A stretch of 64,000 bases of DNA from Cymodocea nodosa (Eukaryota > Streptophyta > Magnoliopsida > Alismatales > Cymodoceaceae), in the NCBI GenBank assembly GCA_036874045.1, contig JAZBRI010000008.1, positions 12,663,001-12,727,000 on the forward strand, in the 5' to 3' direction. Positions 1 through 11,623 of the stretch are shown piece by piece (position 1 is the stretch's first letter; each line of letters begins with the position of its first letter). Made by a program: the position numbers and the translations under genes. A model generated the notes under the pieces. It was given only the letters and a program-made list of their open reading frames with translations. It did not search any database and was not told the origin of the DNA.

Positions 1-65
1 TATATTTCAGAAAATATTAAAAATACACAATTCACCCCCCTCTTGTGTAGCCATAAGATCCTACA
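1..65 (+). repeat. 3' tail of the 5' LTR of A1
   Basis: It matches the last 65 bases of the family A LTR that ends at 11590 and ends in CA at 64-65, two bases before the primer-binding site. The rest of the LTR lies outside the window. Confidence 0.9.
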
Positions 66-67
66 AG

Positions 68-80
68 TGGTATCAGAGCT
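68..80 (+). other. Primer-binding site of A1 (initiator tRNA-Met type)
   Basis: The sequence TGGTATCAGAGCT sits two bases after the LTR end. It complements the 3' end of plant initiator tRNA-Met, the usual primer of copia elements. A leader of about 185 bases without coding signal follows, up to the gag start at 266. Confidence 0.9.
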
Positions 81-265
81 TTGTTAATAATCTTTGATAT
101 AAAATCGATACCAACTTATTTAATATCATTGCTTATTCTACCTTCCTTGTTTTTAAACAGAAATTAATATCTGAGCATACGTTTAACTCTATTGATTTAA
201 GGCTCAAGTTGTTTTAAAGTTTTTAGACTGTTTAAAATCATATAGGTTGAAAAATCTAAGGTAAA

Positions 266-2524
266 ATGGCTACTGGAAATGGTAATTTTTCTTTTTATGA
301 AGGCCAAAATCTTAATCGTCCTCCTTTATTTGATGGAATACATTTTGAATATTGGAAATATAGGATGACTGTTTTTCTTCAAAGTATAGATCATAAGTTG
401 TGGTTCATGATTTCTAAACCATATACTCCGTTAACTACCCCTTATAATATTTGGACAATTACTAAAAAAGAAAATGAAACTCTGAATGCTATGGGCTTAA
501 ATATTTTATTTTGCGCATTGAGTTATGAACAGTTCAGTAAAGTGTCAGCATATAAATTTGCTTATGAGGTGTGGCATGCATTAGAAGTTTCACATGAAGG
601 TACTTCTCAAGTTAAAGAGACAAAAATAAACATGTTGATTCATAAGTATGAACTCTTTAAGATGCATGAAGACGAAAATATTTCTAAGATGTTTTCCAGA
701 TTTCTCGATATCATAAACTCTTTAAAATGTTTAGGAAAGAATTTTGAATAGAAGGATTTGGTGAGGAAAATTCTCAGATCCCTAAGTTCTAAATGGTCTC
801 TGAAAGTAACATCAATTGAGGAATCACGAGATTTAAATGTTTATTCTATGAATGAACTTGTAGGAAATTTAACAGCTTATGAAGTTCAATTAAATGAATC
901 ACTAAGTCACAACAAACTAAAAATGAAGAAAGAAATAGCCTTCGAAATTAATTCAGATTCTGATATATCTACTGATTCTGACGAGGATTTGATTTTGCTG
1001 TCTAGGAAATTCAAGAAAGCATGGAAAGCTAGGAAACAGCAAAGGAACAAAAATAATAAACCCTCAACGTCAAAATCATTGAATGACAAGAATTCTTCAT
1101 CTAGAAAGTATGTATGTTACAATTGTAAGAAACCTGGACATCTTTCTCCAGATTGTCCTATGAGGAAAAATGAAAAGCAAATTTGGACAAATCAGAAGAA
1201 GATGGCTCAGAAAACTTAGAAAAAGTTTTACAAGAAAAAGGCTTTGAAGGTCACTTGGGATGACACGTCTGAAGAGTCTGAATCTGAGGAATCAGCATCA
1301 AAATCTTCACATTCAGAAGGAGAACAAGAGTTAGAAGACGTTGCTCATGTGTGCTTCATGGCAGATGAGTCTGAGGTAATATCTCATCCTGAAAGTCATT
1401 TAGATTTCAACTTTGATGAATTATTATGTGCTTATCATGCATTATTACAAAAACTTAAAGTATGTAAACTGAAAAATAAGAATATTAGAAAGTCTTCATC
1501 CATTATGGAAGAAGAAAATTGTTTCCTGTCTACTACTTTAGAAAAGTTTAAATGTGATAATGAAAATCATGCTAGAGATTTGCAAAAATTTAGATTTAAT
1601 GAATGTATCTTGCATGAACAAATACAGAATATAAATGTTGAAAAATTAAAGATAGAATCTGAAAATGAAATGTTGAGAAACAATATAAATGAACTTGAAT
1701 TAGAAATAGATAAATTAAAACTGAGAGAGCAAGATTTAAATTCTACCATTGAGAAATGAAATTTAAGTCAAACTAAGTTAGACAAACTAACTAGTACCCC
1801 TGCGGTGTCTTATAAATTTGGCTTAGGATTTGATTATCCTGAATATCCTGAATCTCAAGCCAATAAAGGATTTATTAGTTGTAGTTCAAGTAAATCTAAG
1901 ACTAAAATTCCTTTTATTATGAAACAAGGTAATAAATATGTAGAAGTAGATACTTCAAGGGATGAATCATGTAGTAATAATATAAATCAATGTGATTTGT
2001 CAAATTGTACTTCTAACATGACTATAAATGTTTCTAAAAATCTTGTTTCTTGTTCTGGAAATTCAGTTTCTAATGTTTCTAAAATTTCAGACAATTGTAG
2101 TAAACTGAAAATTCAGAAACCTGAGCATGTAATTCAATACACTGGTATTAGACCAATTACTCATTCTGCATGTGATAAAACAAAAAATTCTTGTGTAGAA
2201 AAAGATTTTGTATGTACGGAAAGTGTTAATACAAGTACAGAATGTTGGTATGAACTTACAGAAATGTATAAGCATGACCAAAATAAATTAACATCTGATA
2301 AAAATATGTTTGGTCTTGATTATACTACATCTGAAAACAAAAAGAATGATTGCAAAAGCAATAATGCTATATGTGAGTATGAAGCTAATGATAAATCAAT
2401 AGTACTTACAACTAATAAGAATATAAATGATAATGTTAAACTATTTTTAAACAAAAAGAAGAAATATGCATTTAATGAACTTGGTCCTCAACAACATTGG
2501 GTACCAAGAAAAAGTTTTTCTTAA
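266..2524 (+). pseudogene. gag: A1 gag (nucleocapsid/capsid), broken by in-frame stops
   Basis: Gag forms the cytoplasmic virus-like particle and binds the element RNA. The start at 266 follows the leader and is shared with the A3 copy at 16640. The N-terminal part (about residues 10-160) has the copia Gag pattern with an early PPLFDG and FEYWKYRM. A CX2CX4HX4C zinc knuckle (CYNCKKPGHLSPDC) is encoded near 1115-1158. A long Glu/Lys/Asn-rich stretch likely to form coiled coil lies at about 1400-1760, and the tail ends in WVPRKSFS. All segments share one phase. Stops lie at 749, 1217, 1757 and 2522. The 749 stop stands where A3 has a Gln codon, and the 1757 stop where A2 has Trp. The last stop (2522) lies exactly at the Gag-protease junction and might be a natural boundary. 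Confidence 0.88.
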
Positions 2525-5500
2525 TTTGTGTTGCAGGAGGAAACAACATCAAAATGGATCTTGGACAGTGGAGCGTCAAGTCACATGACCGGACAAAAAA
2601 GTCTATTACAAAATTTTACAAATACCATGAAAGGAAGTGTAACATTTGGAAACAAAAGCAAAGATAAAATCATAGGTATGGGCAATGTTCAAATAACTCC
2701 TACTTGTGTTATTTCGAATGTACTATATGTAGAAAACCTAGGATTTAATTTGCTGAGTGTCATAAAACTAACTGAAAATGGATATTTTGTAGTATTTGAA
2801 GATAATGTATGCAAAATAATTGATAAAAATACTGATGAAATTAAGTTTATTGCTAAAAGAAAAGGTTCTATATGTATTTTATCTTTACCTTCTAGTGCAG
2901 TTGATTTAAATTCATGTTTGCTAGCTGAAACTAGTGATGCATATCTATGGCATAGAAGGATTGGGCATATAAATATGAGACAGTTACATAAACTATCTAG
3001 AAAACATTTAGTGAGAGGTTTACTAAAGATTAAATACTCAAAGAACTTTATGTGTAATGCATGTGAGTTAGGTAAACTTCACAAAAACTCTTTTAAATCC
3101 AAAACTGATATTTCAAGCAAGAGAGTCTTCGAACTTATACATATGGATCTATTTGGACCAACAAGAATCATGAGTCTTGGTGGTAAACGATATGTATTTG
3201 TTTTAGTAGATGACTTCTCTAGATATACTTGGGTATATTTTCTAGCATCTAAGATAGAAGTTTTTGAAAAATTTAAAATGTTTTGCAATTTTGTTCAAAA
3301 TGAGCAAAGTGTCTCTATTCAAAAACTTAAGAGTGATCATGGAACTGAATTTGATAATGATCAAATGGATAACTATTGTAATGAGCATGGCATTGATCAT
3401 AGATTTTCTTTTCCAAGAGCACCGTGTCAAAATGGTGTTGTTAAGAGAAAGAATAGATCACTTCAAGAAATGGCCAGAACTATATTGAATGAACATAAGT
3501 TACCTCAAAATCTTTGGGGTGAAGCAGTAAATACAACTTGTTATGTTATTAACAGAAGTCATTTAAGACCTCATGTTAATAAAACTCCTTTTGAAATTAT
3601 GTTTAATAGGGTTCCAAAAATTTCCTATATGAAACCATTTGGCTGCAAGTGTTTTATTCTTAATACTAAGGATAAAAGGGATAAATTTCAAGCCAAATCG
3701 GATGAAGGAATTTTTGTAGGTTACTCTACCAGAAGTAAAGCCTATAGAGTATATAACAAGACTTCTAGGACTATTGAAGAAACCCTCCATGTAAGTTTCA
3801 ATGAAAATTCTCTTAGAGAATCTCAATTTAAAGCTGATAATGATGATATGATCAATTTTCCAAATGAGTTAGAGATCAATAGAGAGATTGATGATTTATC
3901 TGAGAAAATCAAAAATATGAACTTAAATGATCAAACTAATGATGAAAGTGATGGACTTTCAGATGTTGATGAGAATATTGAGGAAAATCAGAGAAATTGG
4001 CGTTATTCTTCATCACATCCCATTACTCAAGTCATTGGTAATATTAATGAGGGAGTTAAAACTAGAGCTTCAGTAAATTTAAATAGTATGTGTATGTTTG
4101 TTTCTATGGTGGAACCAAGGAATATGCAAGAAGCATTATCTAATGAAAAATGGATAGTGGCAATGCAAGAAGAACTAAATCAATTCATCAGAAATGATGT
4201 ATGGGAATTAGTCTCTCCACTAGAAAATCAGTCCATAATAGGTACAAAGTGGATCTTTAGAAACAAAACTAACGAAACTAGTCAAATTATAAGGACTAAA
4301 GCTAGATTAGTTGCACAAGGGTATACACAGGAAGAAGGATTAGATTATGATGAAACATTTGCTCCTGTGGCTAGGTTAGAAAGTATTAGAATATTATTGG
4401 CCTATGCTTGTTATATGGATTTTAAATTATATCAAATGGATGTAAAGAGTGCATTTCTAAATGGTTTAATTAATGAAGTCTATTTAAAACAACCACCTGG
4501 ATTTGAAGATATTAAAAATCCTGACTTTGTGTATAAATTGAAGAAAGCCTTATATGGTTTGAAGCAAGCACCTAGATCATGGTATGAAAGATTGTCTACT
4601 TTTTTAATAGAAAAAGGCTATATCATGGGAAAAGTGGATCATACTCTATTTATTAAGAGAGATGGTAAAGATCAGATTGTTGTTCAAATATACGTGGATG
4701 ATATAATCTTTGGAGCAACCTCTGATAAGTTGATAGAAATATTCTCTGAAGAGATGACTAATCAGTTTAAAATGAGTATGATAGGAGAACTTTCATATTT
4801 TCTAGGACTTCAAATTAAGCAAATGGATAAAGGTATATTTTTAAATCAGGAAAAATATGCAGATGAAATGCTTAAGAAATTTAATTTTAATGATACAAGG
4901 ATTTGAGGAACTCCTATGAGTACTACTTTAAAGTTAGATATTGATGACATAGGAAAATCTATAGATCAAAGAAAATACAGAAGTATGATTGGTTCTTTAC
5001 TTTATTTGACTGCTAGTAGACCTGATATTATGTTTGTTGTGTGTGTTTGTGCTAGATTTCAATCTAATCCTAAAGAATCACACTTAATTGCAGTTAAAAG
5101 AATATTTAGATATATACAAGGAACTAAAAATTTCGGATTGTATTATTCTAAGGATAGTTCAATAGATCTTATAGGATATACTGATGCTGATTATGCAGGA
5201 TCTAAATCTGATTGAAAGAGTACCAGTGGCACATGTCAATTATTGGGAAATAATTTGGTGTCATGGTTTAGTAAAAAGCAATACTACGTAGCACTTTCTA
5301 GAACAGAAGTTGAATATGTTGCTGCTGCACTGTGTTGCACTCAGATTCTGTGGATAAGGCAAACTTTAGAAGATTTTGGATTATCTTATGATACAACTGA
5401 GATTTATTGTGACAGTAGTTCTGCAATAAATCTTTCCAAAAATCCTGTATTACATTCAAGAGCAAAGCATATAGAGGTTAGACATCATTTTCTAAGAGAT

Positions 5501-5614
5501 AACGTAATTAAAGGAAAAATTAAATTAGAATTTGTGTCTAGTAAAAATCAATTAGCTGATATATTTACAAAACCTCTAGACGAAAATACATTATGCAACA
5601 TTAGATTAATTTAG
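2525..5614 (+). pseudogene. pol: A1 pol (protease, integrase, RT, RNase H), two in-frame stops
   Basis: Domains run in copia order. The protease has [10 protein letters not shown] near 2566. The pre-integrase zinc region (HRRIGH then CNAC) is at about 2950-3070. The integrase core (HMDLFGP, VDDFSR, SDHGTEF) is at about 3139-3480. The RT ([19 protein letters not shown]) carries YVDD at 4691-4702, and RNase H has TDADYAG, CDSSSAINLS and ADIFTKPL to 5614. Stops at 4904 and 5213 break it; A3 has Arg codons at both. The catalytic Glu of the integrase DDE triad is replaced by Lys (codon 3443-3445, [10 protein letters not shown]3 and C keep Glu). The phase is the same as gag with no frameshift, so decay has been mainly by substitution. 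Confidence 0.92.
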
Positions 5615-7227
5615 GTATTTGTAGGCTATGTGATGTGTAAAATGCTTAAACTCCACATAAAAAGATAAATGTTATTGATGATGTTGTTCACCTCATAGAT
5701 ATTATATACTTATTATAAATATCTAAAGTAATATCTAAACTGCTGCTTAAGATACTATGTATTTATTGTAAAATCATAGTAGTATCTTATTGATTTTAAG
5801 TAGTTTATCAATTTTAATGGTTTTTACGATTTTAAGTGGAAGTGTAAATGAAAAACATTAAATACTTCTAACATCCTGAAATTTTGATTAAATGTTTTCT
5901 TTGAATCAAGGAAAATGCATATGATCATGCATAAATTTGACTTAATTGATTAAACTTGTAGAATAAGTTATATGTAACTCATCTTAAACTGTTAATCAAA
6001 AGTATAAGCTTAATGAAACTGATTCATATTCTCAATACAATCATAGAAGTAAAAATTGTATGAGATTTGTGTTTTATTGCATCTGTATTAATGGAATACA
6101 TATATACTGTGCTTAAAATGAAAAGTGCTTATAAAGTGAAAATCTTTGAGAGTTTATTGAATAGTTTGATCACGAGCCTTTTGTACTTGAGCAGATAGGT
6201 ATGTAAGGATTGTTGTCCTGAAAAAGGATTCTTTAAATCTGGCAACCTTAGGTCCTGATCAGATCTGGGATTGTTGACTGAAAGCTCATTACACGGGTAC
6301 ATTAGAAAGCTCTTGTATGATTCAAGCTTTTCAAACTAACTTTTAAAGAAAATTATCAATATTTACTGTTTTGAAAAGAAAAAGTTGTTTCATTAATTAC
6401 AGATATCTTTGAATCGCATATGGTTTATACCAATATGACTACTGATTTATTGAATCAACATTAGTACTTTTGAAAACGTTTATTTGAGATACATTCTTTT
6501 ATTCTCCTTCAATTAATCGAATTGAGTTCAAAGTTGTGTTTTGATTCATATACAGTAGGAATTGATTCTGGAAATCATTTTTGATGATGTCAGGATAACG
6601 AAAGTCTCTGAAAATAAAATGTAAAAGTATAGTTATACTTAACATCTATTGTCACTACAAGTATATTTTGTATTTTGATTGAATATATTTGAAGTATATT
6701 TGTAGGGGGAGCATTAACAATGTCAAAAACAGATTAATATAATTTAAAATACAAATCTTAGTTAATCTGAATTAATGTCCTCTTAAAATCTTGATGAAAT
6801 AATTTAAAAAGACAAATAAACTATTTTAGATTCAAAAGACAAAATGTTCAAATAGTTTACACTGTTCTCAAGATAATGTTAAGTTTAGCATGTGTGTTGT
6901 TTTCGGAAGGTTTTAGTTGGAAGCATCCGAAACTTGTTTAAGTGTACTAACTAGACGTTATATTAGATAAGGTAACGTGTAAAACTGCCTCTAGACAGTG
7001 TTTTACTCGTTAGGTTAGTTAACTCCACGAGTTATACTTGAATATTTCGGGTACCTTGATTGAATAAACTTTATTCAATATTTATTTAATTTCTAAACCC
7101 GACTTATCTTCACGTTGAGTTATACGTCTAAAAACCCTATTTAAACACTTATAACACGGGGACTTAGGTTATTTGTAAACTTTGTCAAGAAAATCTTTCC
7201 CACTTGTTGCTGTTACAACCTGCGACG
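5615..7227 (+). other. A1 non-coding region between pol and third ORF
   Basis: About 1.6 kb with no coding signal on either strand. It ends with recognisable elements: a purine box TTTGTAGGGGGAGCA at about 6700, conserved in A3 and B, and then at about 6900-7130 LTR-like motifs (GTTAGTTAACTC, ACGAGTTATAC, ACGTTGAGTTA). After these come AAACCCTA (7132-7139) and a TATA-like TATTTAAA (7138-7145), 89 bases before the ORF start. The same arrangement recurs in A3 at 20821-22427. Confidence 0.7.
7132..7145 (+). promoter_or_regulatory. Candidate internal promoter elements upstream of A1 third ORF
   Basis: AAACCCTA, identical to the plant telo-box motif, overlaps TATTTAAA about 85-95 bases before the ATG at 7228. 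The same pair lies at 22332-22345 in A3, and AAACCCTA also precedes the B ORF at 59561. The conservation suggests a function, but no transcript start can be seen from sequence. Confidence 0.35.
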
Positions 7228-9512
7228 ATGGTCTCCAAGTTCTACAAAGGTCATGGCAGAGGAAAAGGCAAAAGCAGAAGAGATGCAAAAGGAAAAGAAA
7301 TAGAGAATGATGAAGTTCCACGTACTTGGTTTAAGAAAATATTTCGAGTGGACAAAAGGTTAGAAGAACTTTATAGATATTACTTCTTTTCTCAGGATAT
7401 ATTAGATGAAGTTAGACAAGAACTTCAACATACTAATACAAGTATTACATACATGGGTATTCGAAGTAAATATGATAGAGAATACAGAATGAAATGTGCT
7501 GAGATTGCATTTTTGGAACAGTATGCAAAATATTTGGAAAAAGGTGTAGGTTCATCAAATAGAACTCCTCAAACTCTTATAAATAGTACAAGACTACATG
7601 CATTTGAGGAAGAGCATGAATCAGCTGTCCCTACTCCTTTATATTCAAAACAAGTAGAATCAAATATTGCTGTAGACAAAACAAAAGTTGATAGTCTTCG
7701 AAAGGTCGTTGCAATAGAAAGTGCCTTAGAAGAATTAAAGCAGAAAACTTTTATGGAGCAATTTGAAAAGAAAACAACAATACTTGAAAAGGAGAAACAA
7801 AAATGTTATAGAAGAAGGAAAGTCAGAAAAATTATGTCTAAGGAAACAAAGTCTATTGAAAAAGGAAAATCAGATGAAAATTTATTTCCAAAGGACAATG
7901 TATGTCTAGACATTGTACCTTTTTGTGCATTTGATAAACTCATCAGTTCCGAACACACTGAAACTGATGAAGATAATGAGACTTTATTTTCCCTTGCTAG
8001 AAAGCTTAAGAAGAAATACAAGTCAAATATGAGCTCAAGTTTTTCTATTAGTACAAGTCTCCTGATGATGCTGAAATTGACAAATCAGAGCATCAGGCAC
8101 CTGACATTGAACAAGTAGTTATTGGGGATATAATTGACAATGTTGAGGTAGTAACTAGTTCAAAGGCTGAATTGTCTGGAGTAGCAGATATTGAAATTGT
8201 TAAGACTCCAGAAGAGCTAAAAGTTAACCAGCCTTCTACAGAATCTATAGAAGCAGAGTCTGAGAATTCATAGCATGAATCAATGGAAATATCTATTGAA
8301 CAAAATGAACAATTACAGACAGATACACCGGTTGTAGAATTTGTAGCAAAATTGTACTCTGAACATTCTATAGAGACTGAATAGATGAATGTTGAGCATA
8401 TTGACAAAGTTCCTAACACTGTTGAAGTTGAAGAATCAAGCTTACCTGAGCAGCTTCAAGATAATATTTTGGAAGAGGAACAACATGACATTCATTTTGA
8501 AGAAGAGGTTCCTGAAGATGAATTAAACTCTGAATCACGGCTTCAGGTATCACCTTCTTTGTGTACAATGTTAAACATTCAAGGTAATACAATTCATTTT
8601 AGATCTGAAGAAGCATTGCAGAAATACAATAATCTGATTACATGTCAGATTCTGCATGCTCGTCCAATAAAATTCAGAAATTTGATGGACATAAGAGATC
8701 TGTTTGAGTTTCAAGGCCTCATTAAATTCTTGCCAGTAGGAACGAAATGGAAGCAATACACAGAGCTTATTGCAGCTTTTTATAGCAATCTGGTCAAGAA
8801 TAGAAATTTTCTAAAAACTCAAATAAATGAACAGGAGTTTATATTGTCTTCTGAATTAATTTTTGAAGTTTTAGGATTAAAGAATGAAGGTGTTGTTGTT
8901 ACCAACAGATTTGACATGATAAGACAATTGGAATGGAACATTCAGTCTTTATCAAAAATTCCAGATGTATATTCTGAAATGAGATTAATGGAAAATCTGA
9001 ATGTAGAGGCAAGGTTTATTGCAAATATATTGCATGCAAATTTATTTCAGAGAGTTGGACACAATATGGAAGTCAGCAGAAGTTGTTTATATGCAACTTA
9101 TAGCTTGCTGAATAGAATTCAAATCAATTGGTTTGATGTTTTCACTTCTCAACTACAACATATGAGTTCAAAGTTATTTTATGGTGATGCTGTATGTAGA
9201 CTCATGGCAAGCCAATTGAATTTATCTGACTGGTCCTCTAAAACTAAAGGCATGAGAGCATTTAGTGTCAAAGATTTGCAAAAATTCCAGGCCATGCATA
9301 AACCTCAACGACAACAACGACAACAACAACAACAACCTAATACAGACCATATACAACAACAACAACAACAAAGTTTTTCAGTTCAAGCAGAACAGCAAAC
9401 CCAGCTACCTCCTGACTTAGATGCAGTGCTTAACGACATCAGAAATGATATTAGGCATCTAGGAGATAAAATATGTAATGCTATAAGTAATATACTTAGG
9501 AGGGGTCGATAA
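7228..9512 (+). pseudogene. A1 third (3') ORF of Sirevirus type, function unknown
   Basis: It begins MVSKFYKGHGRGKGKSRR, a basic N-terminus rich in Gly/Arg/Lys, and was started at 7228 because A3 and B have ATGs at the matching place. The middle is acidic and low in complexity. The conserved C-terminal half (about 8560-9290) contains IRDLFEFQGLIKFLP, AFYSNL and ELIFEVLGLKNEGVVV. It is followed by a Gln-rich tract from CAA repeats (about 9300-9375) and a hydrophilic tail ending in ILRRGR. In SIRE1-like elements an ORF here is called envelope-like. The FYSNL/LGLKN pattern also resembles a domain family annotated as plant transposon protein, so the envelope label is not secure: I see no signal peptide or clear membrane anchor. 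A 2-base insertion near 8058 and stops near 8270 and 8382 break it. Confidence 0.75.
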
Positions 9513-10012
9513 CTGTTTTTGTTTGTTTCTGAATACAAAATGTAATGTTTGTATTACTTGTTTGATTCATTGAACAATACATTTTTCTATAAATGTCTTC
9601 AATTATTATTCTTGTTTATAGAAAGAGTTGTCGTAATTATATCTCTTATATATGTATATATATTCTTTGTAATTATCTTTTTGATTAATGACAAAAAGGG
9701 GGAGAAATATTATAAAAAGATGATTATGATCTTAATTGCATATATATATTATAAAAGGAGATGCTATTTAAATGGTTATTGTAATTTGACAGATGATAAT
9801 TAGAAAACAGATACTTATATAATTATTGACATTTGAGAGTTTTAGTTCTGAGAGGTAAAATTTACACAAACAATAGAAATAAGCTTAAATGAACTTAAGT
9901 CAACAAACAAGTTTGTTGAATTAAAAGTTAACCCAACGAAGGTGCTTTGTTGAGTTATACATATTTCATAATTGATTTAATATGGTTTTGTCATCATCAA
10001 AAAGGGGGAGAT
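9513..10012 (+). other. A1 3' untranslated region with two polypurine tracts
   Basis: Non-coding and AT-rich. It contains two polypurine tracts: CAAAAAGGGGGAGAAAT at about 9690-9706 and AAAAAGGGGGAGA directly before the LTR at about 9999-10011. Only the second adjoins the LTR and so should prime plus-strand synthesis. Extra copies of the tract are a reported Sirevirus trait. Confidence 0.8.
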
Positions 10013-11623
10013 TGTTGAGTATTTTTGTTTTGATGATGTGTGCTGAATGAAAATAATCATATTTGCTCAATTACTATTGCTTATGAAAAGAAATTAAAAT
10101 CATCAATTAATACAGAAAAAGCTTACTGATATAAATACTTGTCTGTATTGAATCTAAAGTTAATAACTAGTCGTTTCGTTGCATTAATTTCTCATTTAGC
10201 TAAACGTTAAGTTAACGTGTGTTTTTATTGAAAAGCATGATATGTTTTAATGTTATATCTTCTGTATCATGAACAGTGCATGTTTAGACAACTCGTTAAG
10301 TTAGAGTTTTGTTTGTATAGAGGTCACGTGAGAACTCGTTAAGTTAGAGGCTTAAAGGTTAAAATAGGTCACGTGATAACTCGTTGAGTTAGTGAGTAAA
10401 AGTAGAGACGAACTCGTTAAGTTAGTGTTATACACGTGGTGAAATTATAAGTTACGAATGTTGTATTGTATCACGTGAGGTGCACATGTTTAACTCTTTA
10501 AGTTAACATAACTAAACGCATTGAGTTGCTATATTGAACACTAAGGCAACGCGTTAGGTTAGCGTTATAAACTTAAATTGTTATTTTTGCACGTGGTAAA
10601 ATTCTTATTATAAAAACATTTGTTTATTACTAGTTCGTTGAGTTATCATAACACAATGGAGATGGTTCGTTGAATTAGCATAACACCACAGACTTAGTTC
10701 ATTGAGTTAGCTACAGTACTTGTCACGTGAAATGGCACATGAGGAACTCGTTAAGTTAGAAACGTTAAGTTATATATATACTTGTGTTACTCATTTAGTT
10801 AACATTAAAGTAACGACTTCTTATTACACTGATGAAAAACTTTTGGACGAGAAAGTTTATTTCACAGGAAATTTTTCAGAGATCTAGGACTGATGATTAA
10901 AGAAAATTCGAAATATAAACGTGGGTTAGAACGTGTGTGTTTCGATGAATGAAAAAGAAAAGACGTGGAGAAGTGGAAAACTGGTGGTGGTTAAACGTGA
11001 AGGATATGCATGAAATGAAGATACAGTATAAAAGGCATAAAATTCTCGTTGATCAATTTATCCTTGCACACAAAATGAAAAATCTTTTCAAAGATCAAAC
11101 CATCCCTGCACACCAAAAGAAAAATCTTTTTCAGGGATCAAAAACACCTTCTCGGGGAAAATCTCTCAAGTGGAAGAAAGTTCAGTGAAGCATAAAAAGG
11201 TAAGATTTTCGTCACTAAAGATTTGAAGTATCAGAAGAAAGCAAATTCGGTGAAGCATGAAAAGACAAGTTATTCGTCACTGAAGAATTGCTGAAGAAGA
11301 AAAAGAAGAAGAAAGATCTCAAATGGGGAGAAAAGTTTTAAATTCTGCAAATTAGTTTTCTCTGTTTGTAGTTATGAAATTGTTTAGATGATACATGGTA
11401 TCGAAATATAATTGCATCTACAATTTCTGAGGAGAATTGAATTGTATATTGTAATTGAAACCTTGAATAAAAATGATTTTATGAAAACAATGTCTCGACT
11501 TGTTTTTGAGTTTTAAAGTTTCAATTATATTTCAGAAAATATTAAAAATACACAATTCACCCCCCTCTTGTGTAGCCATACGATCCTACAAACCCCCTTC
11601 TTGTGTAGCCATACGATCCTACA
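10013..11623 (+). repeat. Family A LTR shared by A1 (3') and A2 (5')
   Basis: It starts TGTTGAGTATTT right after the polypurine tract and ends ...CCTACA at 11590, then again at 11623, because the last 33 bases are repeated. It holds many copies of the palindrome-like AACTCGTTAAGTTA or AACTCGTTGAGTTA and several CACGTG G-boxes, mostly at 10280-10760. A TATA box lies at 11027 and an AATAAA near 11465. Length is 1578 bases to the first end. A2 gag follows at once, so the two elements lie in tandem around one LTR. Confidence 0.9.
11027..11035 (+). promoter_or_regulatory. TATA box of family A LTR
   Basis: TATAAAAGG stands at 11027 and is kept at 15924 in the A3 LTR, with matching flanks. It is the likely core promoter of the LTR, downstream of the G-box and palindrome cluster. 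Confidence 0.7.

Larger units (their letters stand above)
1..11623 (+). mobile_element. Sirevirus-type Ty1/copia element A1 (5' LTR truncated by window start)
   Basis: The order is LTR tail (1-65), primer-binding site, gag, protease-integrase-RT-RNase H, a long non-coding stretch, a third ORF, purine-rich tracts, then a 3' LTR from 10013. Integrase before RT makes it Ty1/copia. The extra 3' ORF, the repeated purine tracts and the palindrome-rich LTR of about 1.6 kb fit the Sirevirus (SIRE/Maximus) lineage. The gag-pol reading frame stays in one phase from 266 to 5614 but is broken by six stop codons, so the copy is defective. The 3' LTR is shared with the next copy, A2. Confidence 0.9.

Noticed and set aside
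907..1089. Minus-strand frames opposite gag (also at 13664 and 17279)
   Set aside because: Phe/Ser-rich frames that are the complement of Glu/Lys/Asp-rich gag codons, with no start context of their own.
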